This document shows positions 33,290-44,219 of a stretch of DNA of 64,000 bases, one piece after another. Both the position numbers and the translations under genes were made by a program. Each line of letters opens with the position of its first letter. The first letter of the stretch is position 1. Under the pieces are notes generated by a model, which saw nothing but the letters and a program-made list of their open reading frames with translations, was not told the DNA's origin and did not search any database. This DNA is from Macrothele yani (taxonomy: Eukaryota > Arthropoda > Arachnida > Araneae > Macrothelidae): NCBI GenBank assembly GCA_039090855.1, contig CM077023.1, positions 79,087,127 to 79,151,126 on the forward strand, in the 5' to 3' direction.

Positions 33290-33815
33290 AACAAGCTGAG
33301 CATCTGTTGTCCCGAAATAACTCTTTTATCATAAATAAGAAATTTCACTTTGCAACATAGGAGCCTTACCGATAAGAAAACATTTGCTATAAACTTTTTG
33401 AGTGAAGTTTCCGTCATTCTCCTGGCTGGAGAAGTGACAAAGATTTTACTCTTCCGCTGAAAATTGTCGAAGTAGATTTCTTCTGTAAAATTTGATTTTG
33501 GCGTGGTGTTATTTCAACATGCATGTCATTATCCACTAAAACCCACTAAAAAAAACATTAACCACTCCAAAACCAATTATTAGATAAAAAGTGGGAGTTA
33601 GAATAAATCAGCAATTTTTTTTAGATATGCATGCGCGTTGAAAAGCATAAGGAAAATCTTATTTAATTTCAGTACTGCATTTAATGTTATTGCCGTGAGA
33701 GTATAGTTGCTTAAAACAATTCAGAAATAAATACACTTCGATTTTTCTATTAATTCAAACACTTAAATCATTTACTGCTATTTAGTAAAATCATTTAAAA
33801 GGGGCTTAGTCCAAA
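33290..33815. other. Unassigned sequence
   Basis: No feature recognised. Confidence 0.35.
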
Positions 33816-33817
33816 TC

Positions 33818-34187
33818 TGTGGTTCTCAGTCTTTTGGGGAAGAGAAACCCTGGTATTTTATTGCATTATTTTGCGAAACCCCAGACATACCTTTAAGAAT
33901 TAATTATTACACTAAACACAGTGAAATAACCAAACAAATAATATTTTTTTTAATATAATTTTTGCTGGATTGTTTAAACTAGCGTGTAGAATACAACATG
34001 ACACGAAAAACATAAAACTCACAAAATGGTTCTTAATAACTTTTTATCACTGATAGCTTTACGCAAATTTATACCGACCTAAAAAGTTTCGCGGAACCCT
34101 TGGGTTCTTTCTCTTGAAAATAAGAAATATATCTAGATCAATAGTTTCAAACCAGAGTTCTGTGGAACATCATTAGAAAAACACTGG
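33818..34187. mobile_element. hAT-like MITE (candidate)
   Basis: The left side GTGGTTCTCAGTCTTTTGGG and the inverted right end CCAGTGTTTTTCTAATG resemble the CAGTGGTTCTC ends of animal hAT elements. Internal GAAACCC/GGAACCC blocks are typical. The ends are decayed and no duplication was seen. Confidence 0.45.
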
Positions 34188-34189
34188 TT

Positions 34190-35019
34190 CAGACGTATTC
34201 ATTATTTTTGAAAGATCGACCTTCTGAGAGCGAAAAAAAAAAAACTATGGAGACTTGTTGGATTAACGCTTGTGTAAAACTGAATGTGGATACTATGAGA
34301 AATTGCAACAATTTATTTCATAAACAGCTTGACCCTGCAGCGTAAAGTTTCACCGAATTAGGAACACAAAAAAATATGTGACATTATTGGTTTCTTTTTC
34401 ACTTTTAACGCTTTTAAATGTAGGTTTAAAAAATACTGAAGAAAGAGAAGGAAGTTGGTCATAATGAGTGAATGAGTACTGAGATTTTGTTACACAAGAG
34501 TCATATACATATAACAAACGACCAAATGACCAATTATGAGGGAAAAGAAAAATAGCAGAAAGTTATTTGCTCGGTCAACTTGGTTAGCACAATATAATTA
34601 GTTGGCGTGTCATCTGAATTTATTGTTGCAAATGGAGATGGGCGAAAGGGAATTTATGTACTTTCATTAATGAACATCTAGTCATTCCGAAGTGAAAGCC
34701 ACTAGTCCTAGGAAGAACCACTGCCGCAAGCTAACGGACACAGCATCCATTGCTTACTAAGGATTCGAGGATCTGCTCGAAGGTTGTATTCATTATTTAC
34801 TTCAATAAGCGCATATTCTACAGATATTTGGTACTCTTTAGCATTAAGAAATCCTATTTCATCTTTATCAAAGGTTATAGTCCTTGTTTGTGCAAATGGA
34901 GTTCCAGATCCGTTCCGGTAACACCTTTATGTAGTGTTAAGGGCATATATTCCACTGATTTATCCATTAATGTACTCGACGGAGTCTTTATAGTGCCTAT
35001 TGTTTTTATTTTATTTTTC
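34190..35019. other. Unassigned sequence
   Basis: No feature recognised; the 92-residue open frame at 34750-35028 has no recognisable motif. Confidence 0.35.
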
Positions 35020-35120
35020 AATTGCTAGAATGCCGTCGTTGCACGATATAAGATGAAATTCAAATTTAACGATGAAAAATTGACTTTTATTTACACTGAA
35101 TCAAAAGCTGAAAGTCGAAA

Positions 35121-35171
35121 TCACATCACTAGATCTTTCATGCTGGCTCCCAGCACATCCTCAGGTGAATT
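35121..35171 (-). ncRNA. Candidate type I hammerhead ribozyme (left arm)
   Basis: On the minus strand: stem I strand TTCAC, core CTGAGGA, stem II TGCTGG / CCAGCA with a GAG loop, core GAAA, a minimal helix III (A then GATC then T), cleavage-site A, and stem I return strand GTGA. This is the order CUGANGA-helix II-GAAA-very short helix III-UH expected of the minimal hammerheads known from PLEs. One extra U and a G-U pair at the base of helix II are irregular. The fold was found by eye. Confidence 0.55.
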
Positions 35172-35339
35172 CTAAAACAGGTATCGTAAAAATTTGAAAA
35201 AGAGTCCACCGTGGAACGTCGCTTTTGTTTATATACATCGCGTTCAGCTCCCGAATGACTTCAAAAAACGTCACCATACTCTGACTTATGATTGTTGTGT
35301 CTTAATTGTTATTGGGTGAGTTCCGAAATAAAGTTCGAG

Positions 35340-35693
35340 TTATTGGTTTATTTGCTTCTTCTTGTTCGAAATTAACTGCATCCAAGTTGGAGGTATGAAT
35401 CTGGGTACTTCATCGTTACAACATTTATCAGCGTTATTGACGATGTGTAAACTCTCCGCTAGCAAAGTCGCATTTTTGTTTTTGTGAGAAGAAATAAATC
35501 TTGCCTCATTCCACAGAGGGATGTGAGCTCCCTGGTTAACTAATCTTGCAAGTGCTGTAGAGTTTGAATGTGTTTTGACACTGTACTTGTGTTCCGCAAT
35601 ACGAAAGTTCAAATTCCTCATGGTGGATCCAATATAAATTCGATCTATGTCAACAGTATCCAGGGCCTGTAAAGGTATATTGTAAACCGGATC
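35340..35693 (-). pseudogene. PLE GIY-YIG endonuclease fragment, left arm
   Basis: Open frame on the minus strand, about 118 residues, identical by eye to residues of the plus-strand copy from IPLQALDTVD to the stop. It has IYIGSTMRN, LNFRIAEHK and LLAESLHI with the domain's arginine and glutamate. The frame starts artificially inside the domain (DPVYN in place of GVHK), so it lacks the normal N-terminus. Confidence 0.75.
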
Positions 35694-35696
35694 CAT

Positions 35697-36254
35697 CGAA
35701 AAATAAGAAACACAAACTTTTCTACATTAACTAAAGAATCCAGTCAACGCAAATATGTTGGGTCAGTGGATTATATTCCGAAAGTTATGAATATACTTAA
35801 ATCTTCCTGTAAAAAATACAACTTGGATTTTGGAATTAAAACAAACAACCTAATGTCAACTATTAAAAAAGATCGGGACCTAATTCCGAGTAATAGCAGA
35901 TTTGGAGTTCACAAAATACCTTTACAGGCCCTGGATACTGTTGACATAGATCGAATTTATATTGGATCCACCATGAGGAATTTGAACTTTCGTATTGCGG
36001 AACACAAGTACAGTGTCAAAACACATTCAAACTCTACAGCACTTGCAAGATTAGTTAACCAGGGAGCTCACATCCCTCTGTGGAATGAGGCAAGATTTAT
36101 TTCTTCTCACAAAAACAAAAATGCGACTTTGCTAGCGGAGAGTTTACACATCGTCAATAACGCTGATAAATGTTGTAACGATGAAGTACCCAGATTCATA
36201 CCTCCAACTTGGATGCAGTTAATTTCGAACAAGAAGAAGCAAATAAACCAATAA
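35697..36254 (+). pseudogene. PLE linker plus GIY-YIG endonuclease, right arm
   Basis: The frame 35766-36254 (162 residues) opens with the linker that follows the RT in PLEs (DYIPKVMNILKSSCKKYNL ... IKTNNLMSTIKKDRDLIP), then SRFGVHKIPLQ. The GIY-YIG core follows: IYIGST, the catalytic-type arginine in LNFRIAEHK, and the metal-binding-type glutamate in LLAESLHI. It ends PRFIPPTWMQLI and a stop at 36254. The GIY tyrosine is replaced (GVH). There is no upstream RT, so this is a 5'-truncated copy rather than a functional gene. Confidence 0.75.
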
Positions 36255-36421
36255 CTCGAACTTTATTTCGGAACTCACCCAATAACAATTAAGACACAAC
36301 AATCATAAGTCAAAGTATGGTGACGTTTTTTGAAGTCATTCGGGAGCTGAACGCGATGTATATAAACAAAAGCGACGTTCCACGGTGGACTCTTTTTCAA
36401 ATTTTTACGATACCTGTTTTA

Positions 36422-36474
36422 GAATTCCCCTGAGGATTTGCTGGGAGCCAGCATGAAAGATCTAGTGATGTGAT
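36422..36474 (+). ncRNA. Hammerhead-like motif, right arm (decayed stem I)
   Basis: Same order as in the left arm: CTGAGGA, TGCTGG-GAG-CCAGCA, GAAA, GATC, TA, GTGA. Here the 5' stem I strand is TTCCC in place of TTCAC, which breaks pairing with GTGA, so this copy is less likely to cleave. It starts 168 bp after the endonuclease stop codon. Confidence 0.45.
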
Positions 36475-36574
36475 TTTGACTTTCAGCTTTTGATTCAGTG
36501 TAAAGAAAAGTCAATTTTTCATCGTTAAATTTGAATTTCATCTTATAGCGTGCAACGACTGCATTCTAGCAATT

Positions 36575-37440
36575 TATGTTATTGGCACGAATTTCGTCAA
36601 CGACTTCAGTATTTTTTGTTTGTTTCTGTATTTATTCATTCCCATATTTATGCTTTCTGATCCATAGACTGTTATTTATTGCATACTTTTGTTTTTAGAA
36701 GTCTCATTTCTCCTCCTTGTTTGCATACCAGAATCGTAATGAATGTCAGTACTTCATCATGAAGGGACTGTAGGATCTTAAATTCTTTGTACTCATTAAA
36801 TTTAGATTTATAATCTATCTATCTATCTATCTATCTATCAAGTGCACTAAGACTGTCTGTGCACAACAGTTTTAGTCACGTGTCACACATAACTGGCAAC
36901 AGTTCATATATGTATCGCCGTTTTGTATTTCGTACTTTCCTTTGAGCTCAGGTGCATAGGATTTGTTCTGCTGTTTCACAAATACCCTGTTCTTTGCTGG
37001 CCCTCGCGAAGTGATGGTGATGGCCAGGTGTAGTTTGGATTTTCCTTTCATCAGAGATACATGATATAAATTCGCAGATGTTCATCCCTGGTTTTCGCCG
37101 AGTAAAGACGTTCCCGAATAGATGTTATGTACAAGGGGCGGGAAATAAAATATTTTGAGGAAAGAAACTTAAGATCAAACGTTGATAGAAAACGACCTGC
37201 AATAAAAAGGACATATTAAAGGGCAGAAGGAAGACACCAACGAATAATCTAAAATGAAGAAAGACAGAAAGCCTGAAGGATACGATATAAATATCGCTAT
37301 ACCAGTAATCCAGAATTTTGCATATAAGTCAATAAAAACGGTATAGGTAGTCTAGTAGAGTGTGCATTTCGCGAAGCAATATATTAGAACTCTGTTTTTC
37401 TAAATATTAGTAATTAATTCAAACACTCGACGTGGATCAG
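36575..37440. other. Unassigned sequence with a tetranucleotide repeat
   Basis: ATCT repeat of about six units at 36815-36839. Nothing else recognised. Confidence 0.45.
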
Positions 37441-37442
37441 GA

Positions 37443-37503
37443 ACACCAAACAGACATCATCGCTCTTATCAACGTGGAAAAAGCGATGATTTCTGTTTGG
37501 TGT
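37443..37503. repeat. Hairpin, 22-bp stem with one mismatch
   Basis: ACACCAAACAGACATCATCG against its inverse at 37482-37503 around a 17-nt loop. It stands alone; no repeats of it were seen elsewhere in the window. Confidence 0.85.
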
Positions 37504-37509
37504 CTAAAT

Positions 37510-40500
37510 ATTGGAACCCAGGGCTTCATTACCTGATCTTTTACAGGTGAACCTAATGCCCTGAAATCATCAGTGTATGTCACAGACACTAAAGTATGCA
37601 CAGTAATTGAATAAATCAACCAATCTAAGAACACTTTTTAAAACTCAGTTCTTCTGATGCGCCGCACAACTATACCTTTAGTAATCATACTGATGAATCG
37701 AGTTTTCAGATAAAAGCAACCTGGTCAGGGGCAACTCTTAGTTTGCAGTTGTTCTGTATATTGTAAAATTTAAAAGGACTATTATCCATCATTCTGAAAT
37801 GTTACAAAGACAATGTTTGTATGGATCCTTGAAGTAGTAAATGAAAGGCAGGCTGAATTTAGGCGGAAGTGGCCAGATGTAAATCACACAGTCGAAATTG
37901 ATTTTCAGATCCCTAACATATCTTTTAATAACATGTTCAAGGACGTCCTAGGGTCACTTCAGCAAAAGACTATCGTCATTTAGTCATCATCACGAAGTGT
38001 CGTAAATACTACATAGCATGTCACCTTTTTTTACGAGTTTTTTTTCTTCGAGAATTAAAGATGGCAAGGCAAATCGTTTACAGGAAGTCCTGAGGTGAGT
38101 CTTCTTAGTAATAGCGGAGCTTCCGATACTTCATAGGAACTTTCACTTGAACATAGACGAGTATTCTAAGAATCGGCGTATTTTCTGTTATGAAGCCTGA
38201 TCGCATGTTACGAAGCTACGCTCCACCCAGGAACACACGCTTTCCATTACATTTAAGGGCATATGTATTTAGTAACCTTTCCAGTTACAGAGACAAAAAC
38301 AAATCTACATTATGTTAAGAAACATTACTTAGAACCTACATGTTTTCAGTGCTCTTTTATGTAAGGTATTCGAATCTTTATGAACTTTCAGTTGAAATGA
38401 TTCTCCTGTATCAGTGGAATACTAAGAATACAGAGTGAACTATTCAAAATTTTTGCAAATTGCATGCCTTTTTGAGCTTCTCCATACCAAATATTTCAAA
38501 GGCACCTCTACCACTTCCGTCATAACCTACATTTTAGTAACAAATAATTTTGCTAGTTTACGCCATAGATCAACTCTGATGTTAACTTAAGTGCGTTCGG
38601 TGCAGAGAGTATATCAGAAGAAAAGTAGTTCATAATCGAATTTCTGAAAACAATACTTTCATTTTTTCCCCACAATTAAGACAAATTCAAGGACACCGCA
38701 ACCATTATATTGTATCTCTGCTAATTTTTTTCCTTAAAAATGTTTATTGAATAAAGTGCCGAATAACTAACAAATATAAAATTTTCAAGGAACTTAACGA
38801 TTTTTGTAATGCAGGAAAATTACAGTGTTCCTTTTAGCGTAGTGTTTCTACTTTTGGGTATCTAGAGAGTTTATGTTTCAAGGATCCCACGGCACTTTAG
38901 CCGAAAGGTCCAGTCCTGCACTACGGATAAGCATAAAACTATTATATTCATTATATGTAATGTTTGGATCGTTTTCAGAATGTTTTAGGTTCGTGTGCTG
39001 AAATATTGTTAAATTCTTAACATAACATTTACCTATACTACCACTAATGGTCTCAGGGATCGATATAGCAAGAAATAGTAAGAAATGAAAGTTACAAAAC
39101 TTCGTTTATCTGATTCCTGGTTGTTGAATTACAACTCGTCCGTATTCGAAGTTCCTCTGTGAGCGCCATAAGACCTTCGTTGACTTATTCACAATATCGC
39201 TCTCATAGATAAGCGTGTTTCAGTTATAGATCATCAAGATACCTTGTGTCAAAATACAATCAGTAAATCGTCGTGCTATCACGACACATCTTTAGGAGCG
39301 AAGTGGTTTTTATTTACCTTCCGACCATTTAGTATTACGGAACTGTTAATCGAAATGGAAGTTTTTTGTTGTGTGAGGTCGCTTTATTTAGCTTTGAAAA
39401 CATTTCATTATTTTCTTCAGATTCACACATACGTAGTTCAAAAAGAACTAAGTATATTTGAATCAGTCGGGAGAAGTATTAAAGCTTTGCCCGTGCAAAA
39501 CTAAATGACACAAAATCTGTGTTTCATTTTTTCTCTTATCATATATCAACGAGCAGGGATGTACTGCAGCAAGCGGTTATAAGCTATCTTTATCCTTTCT
39601 TTTCCAATTATTTTCTCCTCGCAATTTAAACTTTTTCTGAAATTTTGGACCATAGATCATATCCAAAGGCAATTTAGGTTTTGTAGACAGGAATTTATCC
39701 CGTTGAAACACTACATCGGAGAATATCTTCATCTTTTCTGATTCCCTTTCCGTTCAGAGACAACTGCACTTTTTCCCGTACTTATTTTATAAAGGGAAAG
39801 AATTACCAGAAGGGCCCAGTTTTAAATTTTGTATCTTCTGTACAACGCTCTTATAAACGTAACAATTTTCTGTAAATATTTTCCTCACAGGTCAGTTTAA
39901 ACGACGTCTTAATAGTTACACTACTACTTTTAGTTCTTTTAGAACAGAAATTTGCCTGTAAGGTCTGCAATACTTTTACTTCAAATCAATTTTAAAAACG
40001 ACAAATTTCTTGTTGTTTCTAATATTTTCTGTCTCGCCTTGACAAATTTAAAAACAGTTGAGATACTGCTACAACACTACCAGTTCTCTCGTGATAAGTA
40101 TGTGTTGAATAACATGCAATGTTTAGTGAATTAGGTATTTCTCTATGCCTGTGTTTACTGAATTGAGTATTTCGCCATGTCTTATATCTTTAGTGAGAGT
40201 GCAAAACAATACTCATCTAAAGAATACAATAAAATAAGCGTGGCACTCAAAAATTAGTTTCGCTCGAAGAGGGAAGTTTCGTAGAAAAGCTTAACATTGA
40301 TAGTGTGTGTATTTCCGGAAAGAGACCAACATCACATCACCATTGGAAACTATATACCATTTGCTTGCAACTCACGTCCTATTACTTGCGATGCCACGTT
40401 CATGTGCCAGTAGCCCTCGAACCTGTTTCGCAACGAGTATGGACACGAAACACGTACACGTTTATCTAGTAGGTTTGGGAAGTACATGAAAAACGCAATG

Positions 40501-40770
40501 ATGCACAACTGTTTACCATACTTTAAAATAAATAACTAAATAAAGTTAATGTCAAGTCATGAAACAGTTCTTGCAGGTGGTCAGTGGCAAACGTTTAAAA
40601 CGGAAAATCCCTAGTCATATACATCATGTCTCTATCAGATTGCTATGCTTAATGGACACCACGACTGTGAGGAAATCTCAAGCATTTGAACTGGAATTAG
40701 AAGCACATTTGAAAGTTCCTTGAAACGCCGGGGCAAGAACTATTCCATTTCAGGTAAAATTTCCACGTGT
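37510..40770. other. Longest feature-poor stretch
   Basis: About 3.2 kb with no recognised transposon, SINE, tandem repeat or coding frame. It may be intronic or intergenic host sequence. Confidence 0.45.
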
Positions 40771-40772
40771 TT

Positions 40773-40991
40773 TTTTTTTTTATTGAAGGTTTAACGACCA
40801 CCGTGAGCAACTCAATGGGCTATAAGCAGTCGCCCGTCCCTAATTTAGGGTTACTGGTTCCAGGGAAGAGAGAGAGAGCCAGTGCCGTAAGACAAACACA
40901 ACATCCATGCCTCACCGGGACTCGAACCCGGACCCCTTTCGGACGAATGATCAGAGGCCATCGCTTAGACCACTGCGCCACCGGGGCGGCC
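40773..40991 (-). repeat. Family B SINE, best-preserved copy
   Basis: On the minus strand: head GCCGCCCCGGTGGCGCAGTG, B box GGGTTCGAGTCCC, body GGCACTGGCTCTCTC, AACCCTAAATTAGGGACGG and TCGTTAAACC, then a poly-A tail (T run at 40770). All parts are intact, so it is a good reference for the family. Confidence 0.9.
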
Positions 40992-40999
40992 ACACGTGT

Positions 41000-42185
41000 T
41001 TTTAAAGTATCTCCATTTTATCTTTAAAATAATTTGCTTTTGTTTCTTGAATAGTATTTTTTTTTTGGAGAATTAAATCTTGCTAACAATGTAGGGTTTC
41101 TTTTTTCTTTCGGAGGGGGGGGCTGTCTGAAAAACTGAAGATCTCGAATTGCTTCTGAAATCAACAACTCGAGGCCCTTCAAAGGAAAAAGTAACTGTGT
41201 CGAAATGCATTTTTATACTTTTGGTAGCAGAGTTGTGTACAAAAGATGCGCAAATGAATTCTATTGGTGGCATATATTCCAAAAAAGGAAGTTCCTTGAA
41301 ATTCCAAAGAAATAAAATTTCTTGAAATTCCAAAGAAAGGAACTTTCTTCCCTGACAGTGACTGTTTCTACACCACTTATTTCAGAACTAATCCAAAGCA
41401 ACCTCGCTCTGTTAAACTCGATTGTACTTAACTTTTGACAATTCTGAGAAATCAACGAATGTCTTGTATATCTTTTTTCTCTGCAGGGTGTGTTACTTTT
41501 CATTTCACTCATTTACAAACGCTATATATCTATTTTTGCTTTTATGAAATTCTTTCAATTTTTGGTCTTTGATTTTTATTTCCTTCTATTGAATACAAAG
41601 ATGACTCTACACAGTGGAAGTACCCATTTCTCAGAAAAGCATTTGTTACGTGAACCTTGAATGCAAAGATACCGAATTCTGCTAAATCATTTTACTTTTA
41701 CAACAGCTTTTTCACCACTGAAAAATGGTTTAAAAAAAAACGGAAATTAAAAAAAATGGAAAAAAAGAGCAATTAAAAAATGCACATTTCTGTCTAAAAG
41801 CCTTTTAAAACTGCGTTCGTTTTTTATTTCCCTTATTCCACTGATAATTTTTCTTTGCACGCTCTTATTTTGTTTCAAAGAAAAGTTTACGGGCTACCCC
41901 TTTTTTTCCCTGTGTTGTCTGAACTTTAAATTCTTTTCGTCAACATCAGAAAATTTATTTTTGCATACAGCTATTATTAATGTGTGTAATTTGATTTCAA
42001 GCACAACGTCTCTCATTTTCGGGCAAAAATATATGAGTTTGTGTACAAGGCAATTGTACAGATATGCCATTTCATGGTAAGGATTTATTTTCGAAAAAAC
42101 GATTTGCATGGTTAGATTAATTTTCTCAAAACAAGGAAATAATAAAATTAACAAATAAAATCCAAATTCGTAAATAAATAAAATA
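41000..42185. other. Unassigned sequence
   Basis: Two direct copies of a 24-bp unit (TTGAAATTCCAAAGAAA) lie at 41296-41338. Otherwise nothing recognised. Confidence 0.4.
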
Positions 42186-42189
42186 TTCC

Positions 42190-42295
42190 TTACGTTTTTG
42201 CAAACTATAACAATGTTTTCACATTTTGGCTCTCTCGGCCTTAGTTCTTAATATCGTTCGCAAAAGAAGCATTTAGTTGAAATCTGAAGAGCAGG
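42190..42295 (-). repeat. Repeat shared with 32620-32730
   Basis: Inverted copy of the hairpin-containing segment of the 32 kb element; here only one arm of the hairpin is present. Confidence 0.8.
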
Positions 42296-42299
42296 TATA

Positions 42300-42825
42300 T
42301 CCAGTGAAATATAACATCAGCAAATATGAGCAAAATTGTCGAAAATTTAGTCTAACTTAAGTTTGGCTGCTACTGCTCTCATTGAAGAAGAAAGGAAGCA
42401 GAAAAAAGAGGACAATCTGAGGCCAAAATCTTGGCTTATGTTGCAATAACAATAAAGATTCCAGTTAAGATTTGCATTCACTGAATTTAATGCTGCAGAA
42501 TCATGCTTAAATTTCAACCCACTTCTAAAAGTCTTCGTCTTGATCACTTCGTGCTGGGAAATTTCTGTTTTAAAAAGAACTATTTATTTCCAAAAGCAAG
42601 GGAAATATTTGCAGATTTCTATGGTTTTTGATAGTGTTTTTTTCAAAAATCAGGTGTAAGAAATAAAACAATATATCGACTTTTACCTGACCACTACAAC
42701 GGCAAAGCGCCCTTCCAGGCTAATATTATAATTAAGGTTTAAAATAAGCATTAGACATTCAGGAATACATAAAGCAACACAGAAAACGCAACGCAAAAAT
42801 TGCTCGTAACAGCAACAGCTCCTAC
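42300..42825. other. Unassigned sequence
   Basis: No feature recognised. Confidence 0.35.
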
Positions 42826-42827
42826 TG

Positions 42828-43250
42828 CATGTCATTATCCTCATCATCAACCCACTGCTGGATGTAGGTCTCCAGTGTTTCTTCCACGACTTTCTCTCTT
42901 GAGCCTGTCTCCTCCATGTCACTCCGGCGTACTTTCGAATTTTATCCATTCATACCTTACGTGGTCCTTTTCTGGGTTGTGAAAACACAGGTTTGTCCGT
43001 GTCCCCTCACTCCGGAGTAAGTCACTCTCCCAACTGAGCTACGCGGACAGAATGTCTCGCTGCAGATTTGTCGTCTTGACCACCTCTGTAGTACGTTACA
43101 GGGCCTTTAGTTCTCCAACGGTTGTCAGTTCTAGCAATATGCCCAGCCCACTGCCATTTCAGGGTTTTCACCTTGATCGTGATGTCATCAATTCGTGTCA
43201 GTTTCCTGATTCAATGTCATTTTCTTTATCTAATTTTCCAAAACTGACTT
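42828..43250 (-). mobile_element. Old RTE-subfamily 3' end with SINE insert
   Basis: Diverged minus-strand RTE C-terminal region: tail CATCATCAACCCACTGCTGG, then the coding block for the WRR-(A/Q)QE and IRKYAGVTW part. The copy is interrupted at about 42985-43104 by a family A SINE and resumes as CTAGCAATATGCCCAGCCC. Confidence 0.75.
42990..43104 (-). repeat. Family A SINE inside the old RTE copy
   Basis: Head on the minus strand GTCCGCGTAGCTCAGTTGGG, then CTCCGGAG; upstream GACGACAAATCTGCAGCGAG and CTGTAACGTACTACAG. No clean duplication was resolved. Confidence 0.8.
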
Positions 43251-43274
43251 TGGAAGAGCGCAGAGGTGGAAATA

Positions 43275-43550
43275 CAGTATATCATTATTCTCATCATCAA
43301 CCATTGTCAGTTCACTGCAGGATGAATGTCTCCACAAGTTTCTGACACAATTTTCTGTCTTGAGCCGGTCTCCTTTATATCAATCCAGCATACTTTCGAA
43401 TTTCATCCACTCATCGCTCACATGGTCTTCTTCTGGGTGTTCACAGTTGTCCAATCGTGATCAGTTTTAGCAATGTGCCCAGCCCATTGCCATTTCAGGG
43501 TTTCCCCTTGATCATGATGTCACCAATTATTCTCATATTTCTGATTCATG
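43275..43550 (-). mobile_element. Old RTE-subfamily 3' end
   Basis: Second diverged copy of the same older subfamily: CATCATCAACCATTGTCAG at its tail side, ATACTTTCGAATTTCATCC, and AATGTGCCCAGCCCATTGCC. It is 3' only and non-coding. Confidence 0.8.
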
Positions 43551-43552
43551 AG

Positions 43553-43740
43553 CAGGGGCAGATTGAGTCGACGAAATCAAGCTGGGAATTTTGGTCTTGT
43601 GGTCCACTACAGAAACACACTTACCCACAGAGGAACATCTCATATATTTCCTCATGGAAAAAAATCTGTTAATTCCTGGATCAAAGAGAGTTCATGAAAT
43701 ACGCATTGTCGTGAACAAATTTAGCAGCAACTTAAGGGTG
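43553..43740 (+). mobile_element. hAT-like repeat, uninterrupted relative of 8970
   Basis: Starts CAGGGGCAGATTGAGTCGAC and runs through GGTCCACTACAGAAAC to AAAAATCTGTTAATTCC. It shows the empty site of the RTE insertion at 9030. The right end is not defined. Confidence 0.6.
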
Positions 43741-43744
43741 AAAG

Positions 43745-44210
43745 AATTTTAAAAATCCAAATGCAGCCATGCTCAAAACGGGGTGTTGTACCAGATAATT
43801 ATATTTATTTGGTCACTGATCGTTTACTGCGCAACGCCATTCACACATTCTCCTTGAATACACGCATTTGTTTTTAAGTCTACCCGTTATTTTGACTCAT
43901 GAACTATCATTTTGATCCATGAACCAGTGCCGATAAATCGTTTTTTTTTTTTTCTTAAGGTGAATGTGGGTGGGACACAGATTTCGGAACATCTCAACCG
44001 AAGAATCGCTTTGTGCTCTACGTCTGTAAGTAGATAAATGTGTGGATATGATGGACTATCAAAATCATTGCTAGTATCTCATTCAAGATCACAAAAAGAG
44101 GGCAGGACCACATTTTGTAATTTTGCTTGTGGTTCGACTACAAACTATTCACTTACGAAGAGATAATTTTGCTTTATCATTTTAGAGCAAACGCCTAGCA
44201 TATATGTATA
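43745..44210. other. Unassigned sequence
   Basis: No feature recognised. Confidence 0.35.
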
Positions 44211-44219
44211 TATATAATA

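Larger units (their letters stand above)
35020..36574. mobile_element. Penelope-like element palindrome 2
   Basis: Two inverted arms of about 665 bp (35020-35684, 35911-36574) surround a 226-bp centre. The inner halves (about 345 bp of coding sequence) look identical by eye, while the outer non-coding halves show scattered differences. Each arm is a 5'-truncated PLE with its 3' end outward; the plus-strand copy is longer and extends into the centre. Both carry a GIY-YIG endonuclease and a candidate hammerhead ribozyme. No reverse transcriptase domain is present. Confidence 0.85.

Noticed and set aside
35340..36254. Functional homing endonuclease gene pair
   Set aside because: GIY-YIG type and the RT-linker show a Penelope-like element; both copies lack the RT and a natural start.
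37510..40770. Host exons among small open frames (e.g. 39244-39504, 40307-40489)
   Set aside because: Short frames without motifs, consistent splice sites or codon bias; expected by chance in sequence of this composition.
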